From NCBI GenBank assembly GCA_032622095.1, contig CP136068.1, positions 60,534,025-60,598,024 on the forward strand: 64,000 nt of DNA, written 5' to 3'. The stretch comes from Siphonodentalium dalli. Its lineage: Eukaryota; Mollusca; Scaphopoda; Gadilida; Siphonodentaliidae. Position numbers and translations under genes: made by a program. Positions 42,100 through 56,300 of this stretch are shown in pieces. The notes beneath the pieces are model-generated. The model was not told the DNA's origin, ran no database searches, and worked only from the letters and a program-made list of their open reading frames with translations. Position 1 is the stretch's first letter, and the number at the start of each line of letters is the position of its first letter.

Positions 42100-45000
42100 A
42101 GAGTGGACAGGGAGGAACTAATATAAGAGTGGACAGGGAGGAACTCATATAAGAGTGGACAGGGAAGAACTCATATAAGAGTGGACATGCAGGAATTCAT
42201 ATAAGAGTGGACAGGGAGGAACTCATATAAGAGTGGACAGGGAGGAACTCATAAGAGTGGACAGGGAGGAACTCATCAGAGTGGACATGGAGGAACTCAT
42301 AAGAGTGGTCAGGCAGGAACTCATATAAGAGTGGACAGGCTGGAACTCATATACGAGTGGACAGGCTGGAACTCATATACGAGTGGACAGACAGCAACTC
42401 ATATAATAGTGGACAGCGAGGAACTCATAAGAGAGGACAGGGAGGAACCAATATATGAGTGTACATGGAGGAACTAATATAAGAGTGGACAGGGAGGAAC
42501 TAATTTAAGAGTGGACAGGGAGGAACTAATATAAGAGTGGACAGGGAGGAACTAATATAAGAGTGGACAGGGAGGAACTCATATAAGAGTGGACAGGCTG
42601 GAACTCATAAGAGTGGACAGGCTGGAACTCATAAGAGTGGACATGGAGGAACTCATATAAGAGTGGACAGGGAGGAATTCATAAGAGTGGACATGGAGGA
42701 ACTCATAAGAGTGGACAGGCTGGAACTCATATACGAGTGGACAGGCAGCAACTCATATAAGTGTGGACAGGGAGGAACTCATATAAGAGAGGACAGGGAG
42801 GAATTAATATATGAGTGTACATGGAGGAACTAATATAAGAGTGGACAGGGAGGAACTAATATAAGAGTGGACAGGGAGGAACTCATATAAGAGTGGACAG
42901 GGAGGAACTCATATAGGAGTGGACAGGCAGCAACTCATATAAGAGTGGACAGGCAGGAACTCATATAACAGTGGACAGGGAGGAACTCATAAGAGTTGAC
43001 AGGGAGGAACTCATATAAGAGTGGACAGGGAAGAACTCATATAAGAGTGGACATACAGGAATTCATATAAGAGTGGACAGGCTGGAACTCATATACGAGT
43101 GGACAGGCTGGAACTCATATACGAGTGGACAGGCAGCAACTCATATAATAGTGGACAGCGAGGAACTCATAAGAGAGGACAGGGAGGAACCAATATATGA
43201 GTGTACATGGAGGAACTAATATAAGAGTGGACAGGGAGGAACTAATATTAGAGTGGACAGGGAGGAACTCATATAAGAGTGGACAGGCTGGAACTCATAA
43301 GAGTGGACAGACAGGAACTCATATAAGAGTGGACAGGGAGGAACTCATAAGAGTGGACATGGAGGAACTCATAAGAGTGGACAGGCTGGAACTCATATAC
43401 GAGTGGACAGGCAGCAACTCATATAAGAGTGGACAGGGAGGAACTCATATAAGAGAGGACAGGGAGGAATTTATATATGAGTGTACATGGAGGAACTAAT
43501 ATAAGATTGGACAGGGAGGAACTAATATAAGAGTGGACATGGAGGAACTCATATAAGAGTGGACAGGGAGGAACTCATATAAGAGTGGACAGGCAGTAAC
43601 TCATATAAGAGTGGACAGGCAGGAACTCATATAACAGTGGACAGGGAGGAACTCATAAGAGTTGACAGGGAGGAACTCATAAAAGAGTGGACAGGGAAGA
43701 ACTCATATCAGAGTGGACATGCAGGAATTCATATAAGAGTGACAGGCTGGGAGTCAAATAAGAGTGGACATGCAGGAACTCATATAAGAGTGTACAGGTC
43801 CAACTCATATAAGAGTATACAGGTCCAACTCACATAAGAGTGGACAGGGAGGAACCCATAAAAGAGTGGACAGGGAGCAACTCATAAAAGAGTGGTCAGG
43901 GAGCAACTCATATAAGAGTGGACAGGGAGCAACTCATAAAAGAGTAGACACGCAGGAACTCATATAAGAGTGGACACGCAGGAACTCATATAAGAGTGGA
44001 CAGGGAGGAACTCATATAAGAGTGGACAGGGAGCAACTCATATAAGAGTGGACAGAGAGGAACTCATATAAGAGTGGACAGGCAGGAACTCATATAAGAG
44101 TGAACAGGGAGGAACTCATATGCGAGTGGACATGCAGGAACTCATATTAGAGTGGACAGGGAGGAACTCATATTAGAGGGGACAGGGAGGAACTCATATA
44201 AGATGGACAGGGAGGAACTCATAAGAGTGGACAGGGAGGAACTCATATAAGAGTGGACTGGTAGGAACTCATATAAGAGTGGACAGGGAGGAACTCATAT
44301 AAGAGTGGACAGGGAGGAACTCATATAAGAGTGGAAAGGGAGGAACTCATATAAGAGTGAACAGGGAGGAACGCATATAAGAGTGGTCAGGCAGGAACTC
44401 ATATACGAGTGGACAGGCAGGAACTCATATAAGAGTGGACAGGCAGGAACACATATAAGAGTGGTCAGGCAGGAACTCATATAAGAGTGGTCAGGGAGGA
44501 ACTCATATTTGAGTGGACAGGGAGAAACTCATAAAAGAATGGACAGGGAGCAACTCATATAAGAGTGGACAGGCAGGAACACATATAAGAGTGTTCAGGG
44601 AGGAACTCATATTTGAGTGGACAGGGAGAAACTCATAAAAGAATGGACAGGGAGCAACTCATATAAGAGTGGACAAGGAGGAACTCATATAAGAGTGGAC
44701 AGGCAGGAACTCATATAAGAGTGGACAGGGTGGAACTCATATAAAGTGGACAGGGAGGAACTCATATAAGAGTGGACAGGCAGGAACTCATATAAGAGTG
44801 GACAGGCTGGAACTCATATAAGAGTGGACAGGCAGGAACTCATATAAGAGTGGACACGGAGGAACTCATAATAGTGGACAGGGAGGAACTCATAAGAGTG
44901 GACATGGAGGAACTCATAAGAGTGGACAGGCAGGAACTCATATAAGAGTGGACAGGCTGGAACTCATATACGAGTGGACAGGCTGGAACTCAGATACGAG

Positions 45001-45435
45001 TGGACAGGCAGCAACTCATATAATAGTGGACAGGGAGGAACTCATAAGAGAGGACAGGGAGAAACTAATATATGAGTGTACATGGAGGAACTAATATAAG
45101 AGTGGACATGCAGGAATTCATATAAGAGTGACAGGCTGGGACTCAAATAAGAGTGGACATGCAGGAACTCATATAAGAGTGGACAGGGAGGAACTCATAT
45201 AAGAGTATACAGGTCCAACTCATATAAGAGTGGACAGGGAGGAACTCATAAAAGAGTGGACAGGGAGCAACTGATAAAAGAGTGGACAGGGAGCAACTCA
45301 TAAAAGAGTGGACAGGGAGCAACTCATATAAGAGTGGACAGGGAGCAACTCATATAAGAGTGGACACGCAGGAACTCATATAAGAGTGGACACGCAGGAA
45401 CTCATATAAGAGTGGACAGGGAGGAACTCATATAA
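42100..45435. repeat. Nested 3.36-kb tandem repeat, second unit (in copy 1)
   Basis: This is the second unit of the pair, about 3335 bp long. It lacks the 24-bp GGCTGGATCTC monomer found near 39950 in the first unit, and lacks the extra G near 41930. Private changes include AAGATTGG near 43503 and AGTAGACACG near 43945. At its right end the sequence continues into HOR A-type order instead of restarting the unit. Confidence 0.85.
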
Positions 45436-47880
45436 GAGTGGACAGGGAGCAACTCATATAAGAGTGGACAGAGAGGAACTCATATAAGAGTGGACAGGCA
45501 GGAACTCATATAAGAGTGAACAGGGAGGAACTCATATGCGAGTGGACATGCAGGAACTCATATTAGAGTGGACAGGGAGGAACTCATATTAGAGGGGACA
45601 GGGAGGAACTCATATAAGATGGACAGGGAGGAACTCATATAAGAGTGGACAGGGAGGAACTCATAAGAGTGGACAGGGAGGAACTCATATAAGAGTGGAC
45701 AGGGAGGAACTCTTATAAGAGTGGACAGGGAGGAACTCATATAAGAGTGGACAGGGAGGAACTCATATAAGAGTGGACAGGGATGAACTCATATAAGAGT
45801 GGACAGGGAGGAACGCATATAAGAGTGGTCAGGCAGGAACTCATATACGAGTGGACAGGCAGGAACTCATATAAGAGTGGACAGGCAGGAACACATATAA
45901 GAGTGGTCAGGGAGGAACTCATATAAGAGTGGTCAGGGAGGAACTCATATTTGAGTGGACAGGGAGAAACTCATAAAAGAATGGACAGGGCGCAACTCAT
46001 ATAAGAGTGGACAGGCAGGAACACATATAAGAGTGGTCAGGGAGGAACTCATATTTGAGTGGACAGGGAGAAACTCATAAAAGAATGGACAGGGAGCAAC
46101 TCATATAAGAGTGGACAAGGAGGAACTCATATAAGAGTGGACAGGCAGGAACTCATATAAGAGTGGACAGGGAGGAACTCATATAAAGTGGACAGGGAGG
46201 AACTCATATAAGAGTGGACAGGCAGGAACTCATATAAGAGTGGACAGGCTGGAACTCATATAAGACTGGACAGGCAGGAACTCATATAAGAGTGGACAGG
46301 GAGGAACTCATAAGAGTGGACAGGGAGGAACTCATAAGAGTGGACATGGAGGAACTCATAAGAGTGGACAGGCAGGAACTCATATAAGAGTGGACAGGCT
46401 TGAACTCATATACGAGTGGACAGGCTGGAACTCAGATACGAGTGGACAGGCAGCAACTCATATAATAGTGGACAGTGAGGAACTCATAAGAGAGGATAGG
46501 GAGGAACTAATATATGAGTGTACATGGAGGAACTAATATAAGAGTGGACAGGGAGGAACTAATATAAGAGTGGACAGGGAGGAACTAATATAAGAGTGGA
46601 CAGGGTGGAACTAATATAAGAGAGGACAGGGAAGAACTAATGTAAGAGTGGACAGGCTGGAAATCATAAGAGTGGACAGGCTGGAACTCATAAGAGTGAG
46701 GAACTCATAAGAGAGGACAGGGAGGAACTAATATATGAGTGTACATGGAGGAACTAATATAAGAGTGGACAGGCAGGAACTCATATAAGAGTGGACAGGG
46801 AGGAACTCATAAGAGTGGACATGGAGGAACTCATAAGAGTGGACAGGCTGGAACTCATATACGAGTGGACAGGCAGCAACTCATATAAGAGTGGACAGGG
46901 AGGAACTCATATAATAGAGGACAGGGAGGAACTCATATAAGAGAGGACAGGGAGGAACTAATATAAGAGTGGACAGGGAGGAACTAATATAAGAGTGGAC
47001 AGGGAGGAACTCATATAAGAGTGGACAGGGAGGAACTCATATAAGGGTTGACAGGCAGCAACTCATATAAGAGTGGACAGGCAGGAACTCATATAACAAT
47101 ATAACAGTGTACAGGGAGGAACTCATAAGAGTTGACAGGGAGGAACTCATATAAGAGTGGACAGGGAAGAACTCATATAAGAGTGGACATGCAGGAATTC
47201 ATATAAGAGTGACAGGCTGGGACTCATATAAGAGTGGACATGCAGGAACTCATATAAGAGTGGACAGGGAGGAACTCATATAAGCGTATACAGGTCCAAC
47301 TCTTATAAGAGTGGACAGGGAGGAACTCATATAAGAGTGGACAGACAGCATCTCATATAAGAGTGGACATGGATGAACTCATATAATAGTGGCAGGCAGC
47401 AACTCATAAAAGAGTGGACAGGGAGGAACTCATATAAGAGTGGACAGGCAGGAACTGATATAAGAGTGGACACTCAGCAACTCATATAAGAGTGGACAGG
47501 GAGGAACTCATATAAGAGTGTACAGACAGAAACTCATATAAGAGTGGACATGGATGAACTCATATAATAGTGGCAGGCAGCAACTCATATAAGAGTGGAC
47601 AAGGAGGAACTCATATAAGAGTTGACAGTCAGCAACTCATAAGAGTGGACAGGGGGGAACTCATATAAGAGTATACAGGTCCAACTCATATAAGAGTGGA
47701 CAGGGAGGATCTCATATAAGAGTGGACAGGGAGGAACTAATATATGTGTGGACAGGGAGGAACTAATATAAGAGTGGGCAGGGAGGAACTAATATAAGAG
47801 TGGACAGGGAGGAACTTATATAAGAGTGGACAGGCAGCAACTCATATAAGAGTGGACAGGCAGGAACTCATATAAGAGTG
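45436..47880. repeat. HOR A-like segment in copy 1 (homologous to about 11.4-13.8 kb)
   Basis: Monomer order follows that of 11.46-13.83 kb at an offset of 33978 bp, rising to about 34055 bp. It includes the ATTAGAGGGG monomer, the perfect palindrome at 45709-45722, GACAGACAGCATCTC and AGTGGCAGGCAGC. Private events are a 17-bp monomer, GAGTGAGGAACTCATAA (near 46694), explained by loss of 7 bp between two GTG triplets; an extra GTGTACATGG round after it; and an 8-bp insertion in ATATAACAATATAACAG near 47091. All three recur in copy 2. Confidence 0.82.
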
Positions 47881-48062
47881 GACAGGGAGCAACTCATAAA
47901 AGAGTGGACAGGGAGCAACTCATAAAAGAGTGGACAGGGAGCAACTCATAAAAGAGTGGACAGGGAGCAACTCATAAAAGAGTGGACAGGGAGCAACTCA
48001 TAAAAGAGTGGACAGGGAGCAACTCATAAAAGAGTGGACAGGGAGCAACTCATAAAAGATTG
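47881..48062. repeat. Homogeneous run of seven AAAAG-type monomers
   Basis: Seven successive 26-bp units start GACAGGGAGCAAC and end with ATAAAAGAGTG, at exact 26-bp steps (47881, 47907, 47933, 47959, 47985, 48011, 48037). They are identical except the last, which reads AAAAGATTG. This is a local expansion of one monomer type that elsewhere occurs singly or in twos and threes. Confidence 0.93.
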
Positions 48063-48865
48063 GACAGGGAGCAACTCATATAAGAGTGGACAGGGAGCAA
48101 ATCATATAAGAGTGGACAGGCAGGAACTCATATAAGAGTGGACAGGCAGGAACTCATATAAGTGTGGACAGGGAGGAACTCATAAGAGTGGACAGAGAGG
48201 AACTCATATAGGAGTGGACAGGCAGGAACTCATATAAGAGTGAACAGGGAGGAACTCATATACGAGTGGACAGGGAGGAACTCATATAAGAGTGGACATG
48301 CAGGAACTCATATTAGAGTGGACATGGATGAACTCATATAAGATGGACTGGGAGGAACTCATATTAGAGTGGACAGGGAGGAACTCATAAGAGTGGACAG
48401 GGAGGAACTCATATAAGAGTGGACAGGGAGGAACTCATATAAGAGTGGACAGGGAGGAACTCATATAAGAGTGGACAGGGAGGAACTCATATAAGAGTGG
48501 ACAGGTAGGAACTCATATAAGAGTGGACAGGGAGGAACTCATATAAGAGTGGACAGGCAGGAACTCATATAAGAGTGGACAGGCTGGAACTCATATAAGA
48601 GTGGACAGGGAGGATCTCAAATAAGAGTGAACAGGGAGGAACTCATATAAGAGTGGAAAGGGAGGAACTCATATAAGAGTGGACAGGGAGGAACTCATAT
48701 AAGAGTGGACAGGGAGGAACTCATATTAGAGTGGACAGGTAGGAACTCATATAAGAGTGGACAGGGAGGAACTCATATAAGAGTGGACAGGCAGGAACTC
48801 ATATAAGAGTGGACAGGCTGGAACTCATATAAGAGTGGACAGGGAGGATCTCAAATAAGAGTGAA
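48063..48865. repeat. Mixed-monomer segment ending copy 1
   Basis: This segment follows the homogeneous run. It carries GCAAATC, AAGTGTGGAC, ATATACGAG, an ATGGATGAAC / AAGATGGACTGGG pair, GGTAGG and two GGATCTCAAATAAG monomers. It is repeated in copy 2 at about 59332-60109 and again, rearranged, at 61.69-62.9 kb. Copy 2 of the 11.27-kb block starts directly after it. Confidence 0.8.
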
Positions 48866-50009
48866 CAGGGAGGAACTAATATAAGAGTGGACAGGGAGGA
48901 ACTCATATAAGAGTGGACAGGGAAGAACTCATATAAGAGTGGACATGCAGGAATTCATATAAGAGTGGACAGGGAGGAACTCATATAAGAGTGGACAGGG
49001 AGGAACTCATAAGAGTGGACAGGGAGGAACTCATCAGAGTGGACATGGAGGAACTCATAAGAGTGGTCAGGCAGGAACTCATATAAGAGTGGACAGGCTG
49101 GAACTCATATACGAGTGGACAGGCTGGAACTCATATACGAGTGGACAGGCAGCAACTCATATAGTAGTGGACAGCGAGGAACTCATAAGAGAGGACAGGG
49201 AGGAACCAATATATGAGTATACATGGAGGAACTAATATAAGAGTGGACAGGGAGGAACTAATTTAAGAGTGGACAGGGAGGAACTAATATAAGAGTGGAC
49301 AGGGAGGAACTAATATAAGAGTGGACAGGGAGGAACTAATATAAGAGTGGACAGGGAGGAACTCATATAAGAGTGGACAGGCTGGAACTCATAAGAGTGG
49401 ACAGGCTGGAACTCATAAGAGTGGACATGGAGGAACTCATATAAGAGTGGACAGGGAGGAATTCATAAGAGTGGACATGGAGGAACTCATAAGAGTGGAC
49501 AGGCTGGAACTCATATACGAGTGGACATGGAGGAACTCATATAAGAGTGGACAGGGAGGAACTCATATAAGAGAGGACAGGGAGGAATTAATATATGAGT
49601 GTACATGGAGGAACTCATATAAGAGTGGACAGGGAGGAACTCATATAAGAGTGGACAGGGAGGAACTCATATAAGAGTGGACAGGGAGGAACTCATATAA
49701 GAGTGGACAGGGAGGAACTCAAATAAGAGTGAACAGGGAGGAACCCATATAAGAGTGGACAGGCAGGAACTCATATAAGAGTGGACAGGCAGGAACTCAT
49801 ATAAGAGTGGACAGGCAGGAACTCATATAGCAGTGGACAGGCAGCAACTCATATAATAGTGGACAGCGAGGAACTCATAAGAGAGGACAGGGAGGAACCA
49901 ATATATGAGTGTACATTGAGGAACTAATATAAGAGTGGACAGGGAGGAACTAATATAAGAGTGGACAGGGAGGAACTAATATAAGAGTGGACAGGGAGGA
50001 ACTAATATA

Positions 50010-53000
50010 AGAGTGGACAGGGAGGAACTAATATAAGAGTGGACAGGGAGGAACTCATATAAGAGTGGACAGGGAAGAACTCATATAAGAGTGGACATGC
50101 AGGAATTCATATAAGAGTGGACAGGGAGGAACTCATATAAGAGTGGACAGGGAGGAACTCATAAGAGTGGACAGGGAGGAACTCATCAGAGTGGACATGG
50201 AGGAACTCATAAGAGTGGTCAGGCAGGAACTCATATAAGAGTGGACAGGCTGGAACTCATATACGAGTGGACAGGCTGGAACTCATATACGAGTGGACAG
50301 ACAGCAACTCATATAATAGTGGACAGCGAGGAACTCATAAGAGAGGACAGGGAGGAACCAATATATGAGTGTACATGGAGGAACTAATATAAGAGTGGAC
50401 AGGGAGGAACTAATTTAAGAGTGGACAGGGAGGAACTAATATAAGAGTGGACAGGGAGGAACTAATATAAGAGTGGACAGGGAGGAACTCATATAAGAGT
50501 GGACAGGCTGGAACTCATAAGAGTGGACAGGCTGGAACTCATAAGAGTGGACATGGAGGAACTCATATAAGAGTGGACAGGGAGGAATTCATAAGAGTGG
50601 ACATGGAGGAACTCATAAGAGTGGACAGGCTGGAACTCATATACGAGTGGACAGGCAGCAACTCATATAAGTGTGGACAGGGAGGAACTCATATAAGAGA
50701 GGACAGGGAGGAATTAATATATGAGTGTACATGGAGGAACTAATATAAGAGTGGACAGGGAGGAACTAATATAAGAGTGGACAGGGAGGAACTCATATAA
50801 GAGTGGACAGGGAGGAACTCATATAAGAGTGGACAGGCAGCAACTCATATAAGAGTGGACAGGCAGGAACTCATATAACAGTGGACAGGGAGGAACTCAT
50901 AAGAGTTGACAGGGAGGAACTCATATAAGAGTGGACAGGGAAGAACTCATATAAGAGTGGACATACAGGAATTCATATAAGAGTGGACAGGCTGGAACTC
51001 ATATACGAGTGGACAGGCTGGAACTCATATACGAGTGGACAGGCAGCAACTCATATAATAGTGGACAGCGAGGAACTCATAAGAGAGGACAGGGAGGAAC
51101 CAATATATGAGTGTACATGGAGGAACTAATATAAGAGTGGACAGGGAGGAACTAATATTAGAGTGGACAGGGAGGAACTCATATAAGAGTGGACAGGCTG
51201 GAACTCATAAGAGTGGACAGGCTGGATCTCATAAGAGTGGACAGACAGGAACTCATATAAGAGTGGACAGGGAGGAACTCATAAGAGTGGACATGGAGGA
51301 ACTCATAAGAGTGGACAGGCTGGAACTCATATACGAGTGGACAGGCAGCAACTCATATAAGAGTGGACAGGGAGGAACTCATATAAGAGAGGACAGGGAG
51401 GAATTTATATATGAGTGTACATGGAGGAACTAATATAAGAGTGGACAGGGAGGAACTAATATAAGAGTGGACAGGGAGGAACTCATATAAGAGTGGACAG
51501 GGAGGAACTCATATAAGAGTGGACAGGCAGTAACTCATATAAGAGTGGACAGGCAGGAACTCATATAACAGTGGACAGGGAGGAACTCATAAGAGTTGAC
51601 AGGGAGGAACTCATAAAAGAGTGAACAGGGAAGAACTCATATCAGAGTGGACATGCAGGAATTCATATAAGAGTGACAGGCTGGGAGTCAAATAAGAGTG
51701 GACATGCAGGAACTCATATAAGAGTGTACAGGTCCAACTCATATAAGAGTATACAGGTCCAACTCACATAAGAGTGGACAGGGAGGAACTCATAAAAGAG
51801 TGGACAGGGAGCAACTCATAAAAGAGTGGTCAGGGAGCAACTCATATAAGAGTGGACAGGGAGCAACTCATAAAAGAGTGGACACGCAGGAACTCATATA
51901 AGAGTGGACACGCAGGAACTCATATAAGAGTGGACAGGGAGGAACTCATATAAGAGTGGACAGGGAGCAACTCATATAAGAGTGGACAGAGAGGAACTCA
52001 TATAAGAGTGGACAGGCAGGAACTCATATAAGAGTGAACAGGGAGGAACTCATATGCGAGTGGACATGCAGGAACTCATATTAGAGTGGACAGGGAGGAA
52101 CTCATATTAGAGGGGACAGGGAGGAACTCATATAAGATGGACAGGGAGGAACTCATAAGAGTGGACAGGGAGGAACTCATATAAGAGTGGACTGGTAGGA
52201 ACTCATATAAGAGTGGACAGGGAGGAACTCATATAAGAGTGGACAGGGAGGAACTCATATAAGAGTGGAAAGGGAGGAACTCATATAAGAGTGAACAGGG
52301 AGGAACGCATATAAGAGTGGTCAGGCAGGAACTCATATACGAGTGGACAGGCAGGAACTCATATAAGAGTGGACAGGCAGGAACACATATAAGAGTGGTC
52401 AGGCAGGAACTCATATAAGAGTGGTCAGGGAGGAACTCATATTTGAGTGGACAGGGAGAAACTCATAAAAGAATGGACAGGGAGCAACTCATATAAGAGT
52501 GGACAGGCAGGAACACATATAAGAGTGTTCAGGGAGGAACTCATATTTGAGTGGACAGGGAGAAACTCATAAAAGAATGGACAGGGAGCAACTCATATAA
52601 GAGTGGACAAGGAGGAACTCATATAAGAGTGGACAGGCAGGAACTCATATAAGAGTGGACAGGGTGGAACTCATATAAAGTGGACAGGGAGGAACTCATA
52701 TAAGAGTGGACAGGCAGGAACTCATATAAGAGTGGACAGGCTGGAACTCATATAAGAGTGGACAGGCAGGAACTCATATAAGAGTGGACACGGAGGAACT
52801 CATAATAGTGGACAGGGAGGAACTCATAAGAGTGGACATGGAGGAACTCATAAGAGTGGACAGGCAGGAACTCATATAAGAGTGGACAGGCAGGAACTCA
52901 TATAAGAGTGGACAGGCTGTAACTCATATACGAGTGGACAGGCTGGAACTCAGATACGAGTGGACAGGCAGCAACTCATATAATAGCGGACAGGGAGGAA

Positions 53001-53394
53001 CTCATAAGAGAGGACAGGGAGGAACTAATATATGAGTGTACATGGAGGAACTAATATAAGAGTGGACATGCAGGAATTCATATAAGAGTGACAGGCTGGG
53101 ATTCAAATAAGAGTGGACATGCAGGAACTCATATAAGAGTGGACAGGGAGGAACTCATATAAGAGTATACAGGTCCAACTCATATAAGAGTGGACAGGGA
53201 GGAACTCATAAAAGAGTGGACAGGGAGCAACTGATAAAAGAGTGGACAGGGAGCAACTCATAAAAGAGTGGACAGGGAGCAACTCATATAAGAGTGGACA
53301 GGGAGCAACTCATATAAGAGTGGACACGCAGGAACTCATATAAGAGTGGACACGCAGGAACTCATATAAGAGTGGACAGGGAGGAACTCATATA
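50010..53394. repeat. Nested 3.36-kb tandem repeat, first unit (in copy 2)
   Basis: This is the counterpart of 38740-42099, 25 bp longer because of one additional 26-bp GGCAGG monomer near 52880 and the absence of the single extra G seen near 41930. It retains the 24-bp GGCTGGATCTC monomer near 51220. Confidence 0.84.
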
Positions 53395-56300
53395 AGAGTG
53401 GACAGGGAGGAACTAATATAAGAGTGGACAGGGAGGAACTCATATAAGAGTGGACAGGGAAGAACTCATATAAGAGTGGACATGCAGGAATTCATATAAG
53501 AGTGGACAGGGAGGAACTCATATAAGAGTGGACAGGGAGGAACTCATAAGAGTGGACAGGGAGGAACTCATCAGAGTGGACATGGAGGAACTCATAAGAG
53601 TGGTCAGGCAGGAACTCATATAAGAGTGGACAGGCTGGAACTCATATACGAGTGGACAGGCTGGAACTCATATACGAGTGGACAGACAGCAACTCATATA
53701 ATAGTGGACAGCGAGGAACTCATAAGAGAGGACAGGGAGGAACCAATATATGAGTGTACATGGAGGAACTAATATAAGAGTGGACAGGGAGGAACTAATT
53801 TAAGAGTGGACAGGGAGGAACTAATATAAGAGTGGACAGGGAGGAACTAATATAAGAGTGGACAGGGAGGAACTCATATAAGAGTGGACAGGCTGGAACT
53901 CATAAGAGTGGACAGGCTGGAACTCATAAGAGTGGACATGGAGGAACTCATATAAGAGTGGACAGGGAGGAATTCATAAGAGTGGACATGGAGGAACTCA
54001 TAAGAGTGGACAGGCTGGAACTCATATACGAGTGGACAGGCAGCAACTCATATAAGTGTGGACAGGGAGGAACTCATATAAGAGAGGACAGGGAGGAATT
54101 AATATATGAGTGTACATGGAGGAACTAATATAAGAGTGGACAGGGAGGAACTAATATAAGAGTGGACAGGGAGGAACTCATATAAGAGTGGACAGGGAGG
54201 AACTCATATAGGAGTGGACAGGCAGCAACTCATATAAGAGTGGACAGGCAGGAACTCATATAACAGTGGACAGGGAGGAACTCATAAGAGTTGACAGGGA
54301 GGAACTCATATAAGAGTGGACAGGGAAGAACTCATATAAGAGTGGACATACAGGAATTCATATAAGAGTGGACAGGCTGGAACTCATATACGAGTGGACA
54401 GGCTGGAACTCATATACGAGTGGACAGGCAGCAACTCATATAATAGTGGACAGCGAGGAACTCATAAGAGAGGACAGGGAGGAACCAATATATGAGTGTA
54501 CATGGAGGAACTAATATAAGAGTGGACAGGGAGGAACTAATATTAGAGTGGACAGGGAGGAACTCATATAAGAGTGGACAGGCTGGAACTCATAAGAGTG
54601 GACAGACAGGAACTCATATAAGAGTGGACAGGGAGGAACTCATAAGAGTGGACATGGAGGAACTCATAAGAGTGGACAGGCTGGAACTCATATACGAGTG
54701 GACAGGCAGCAACTCATATAAGAGTGGACAGGGAGGAACTCATATAAGAGAGGACAGGGAGGAATTTATATATGAGTGTACATGGAGGAACTAATATAAG
54801 ATTGGACAGGGAGGAACTAATATAAGAGTGGACATGGAGGAACTCATATAAGAGTGGACAGGGAGGAACTCATATAAGAGTGGACAGGCAGTAACTCATA
54901 TAAGAGTGGACAGGCAGGAACTCATATAACAGTGGACAGGGAGGAACTCATAAGAGTTGACAGGGAGGAACTCATAAAAGAGTGGACAGGGAAGAACTCA
55001 TATCAGAGTGGACATGCAGGAATTCATATAAGAGTGACAGGCTGGGAGTCAAATAAGAGTGGACATGCAGGAACTCATATAAGAGTGTACAGGTCCAACT
55101 CATATAAGAGTATACAGGTCCAACTCACATAAGAGTGGACAGGGAGGAACCCATAAAAGAGTGGACAGGGAGCAACTCATAAAAGAGTGGTCAGGGAGCA
55201 ACTCATATAAGAGTGGACAGGGAGCAACTCATAAAAGAGTAGACACGCAGGAACTCATATAAGAGTGGACACGCAGGAACTCATATAAGAGTGGACAGGG
55301 AGGAACTCATATAAGAGTGGACAGGGAGCAACTCATATAAGAGTGGACAGAGAGGAACTCATATAAGAGTGGACAGGCAGGAACTCATATAAGAGTGAAC
55401 AGGGAGGAACTCATATGCGAGTGGACATGCAGGAACTCATATTAGAGTGGACAGGGAGGAACTCATATTAGAGGGGACAGGGAGGAACTCATATAAGATG
55501 GACAGGGAGGAACTCATAAGAGTGGACAGGGAGGAACTCATATAAGAGTGGACTGGTAGGAACTCATATAAGAGTGGACAGGGAGGAACTCATATAAGAG
55601 TGGACAGGGAGGAACTCATATAAGAGTGGAAAGGGAGGAACTCATATAAGAGTGAACAGGGAGGAACGCATATAAGAGTGGTCAGGCAGGAACTCATATA
55701 CGAGTGGACAGGCAGGAACTCATATAAGAGTGGACAGGCAGGAACACATATAAGAGTGGTCAGGCAGGAACTCATATAAGAGTGGTCAGGGAGGAACTCA
55801 TATTTGAGTGGACAGGGAGAAACTCATAAAAGAATGGACAGGGAGCAACTCATATAAGAGTGGACAGGCAGGAACACATATAAGAGTGTTCAGGGAGGAA
55901 CTCATATTTGAGTGGACAGGGAGAAACTCATAAAAGAATGGACAGGGAGCAACTCATATAAGAGTGGACAAGGAGGAACTCATATAAGAGTGGACAGGCA
56001 GGAACTCATATAAGAGTGGACAGGGTGGAACTCATATAAAGTGGACAGGGAGGAACTCATATAAGAGTGGACAGGCAGGAACTCATATAAGAGTGGACAG
56101 GCTGGAACTCATATAAGAGTGGACAGGCAGGAACTCATATAAGAGTGGACACGGAGGAACTCATAATAGTGGACAGGGAGGAACTCATAAGAGTGGACAT
56201 GGAGGAACTCATAAGAGTGGACAGGCAGGAACTCATATAAGAGTGGACAGGCTGGAACTCATATACGAGTGGACAGGCTGGAACTCAGATACGAGTGGAC

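Larger units (their letters stand above)
37596..48865. repeat. 11.27-kb tandem duplication, copy 1
   Basis: Markers here recur about 11270 bp later: the HOR marker at 38555 and 49825, GTACATTGAGG at about 38641 and 49911, and AATTTATATATG near 40131 and 51401. The layout is the end of a short X block, a nested 3.36-kb tandem pair, an A-like segment, a homogeneous run of AAAAG monomers, then mixed monomers. Differences from copy 2 include GTGTATATGG (39841) versus GTGTACATGG, an extra G near 41930 absent from copy 2, and a 26-bp unit near 45480 missing in copy 2. The left junction is inferred from where similarity to copy 2 begins. Confidence 0.87.
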
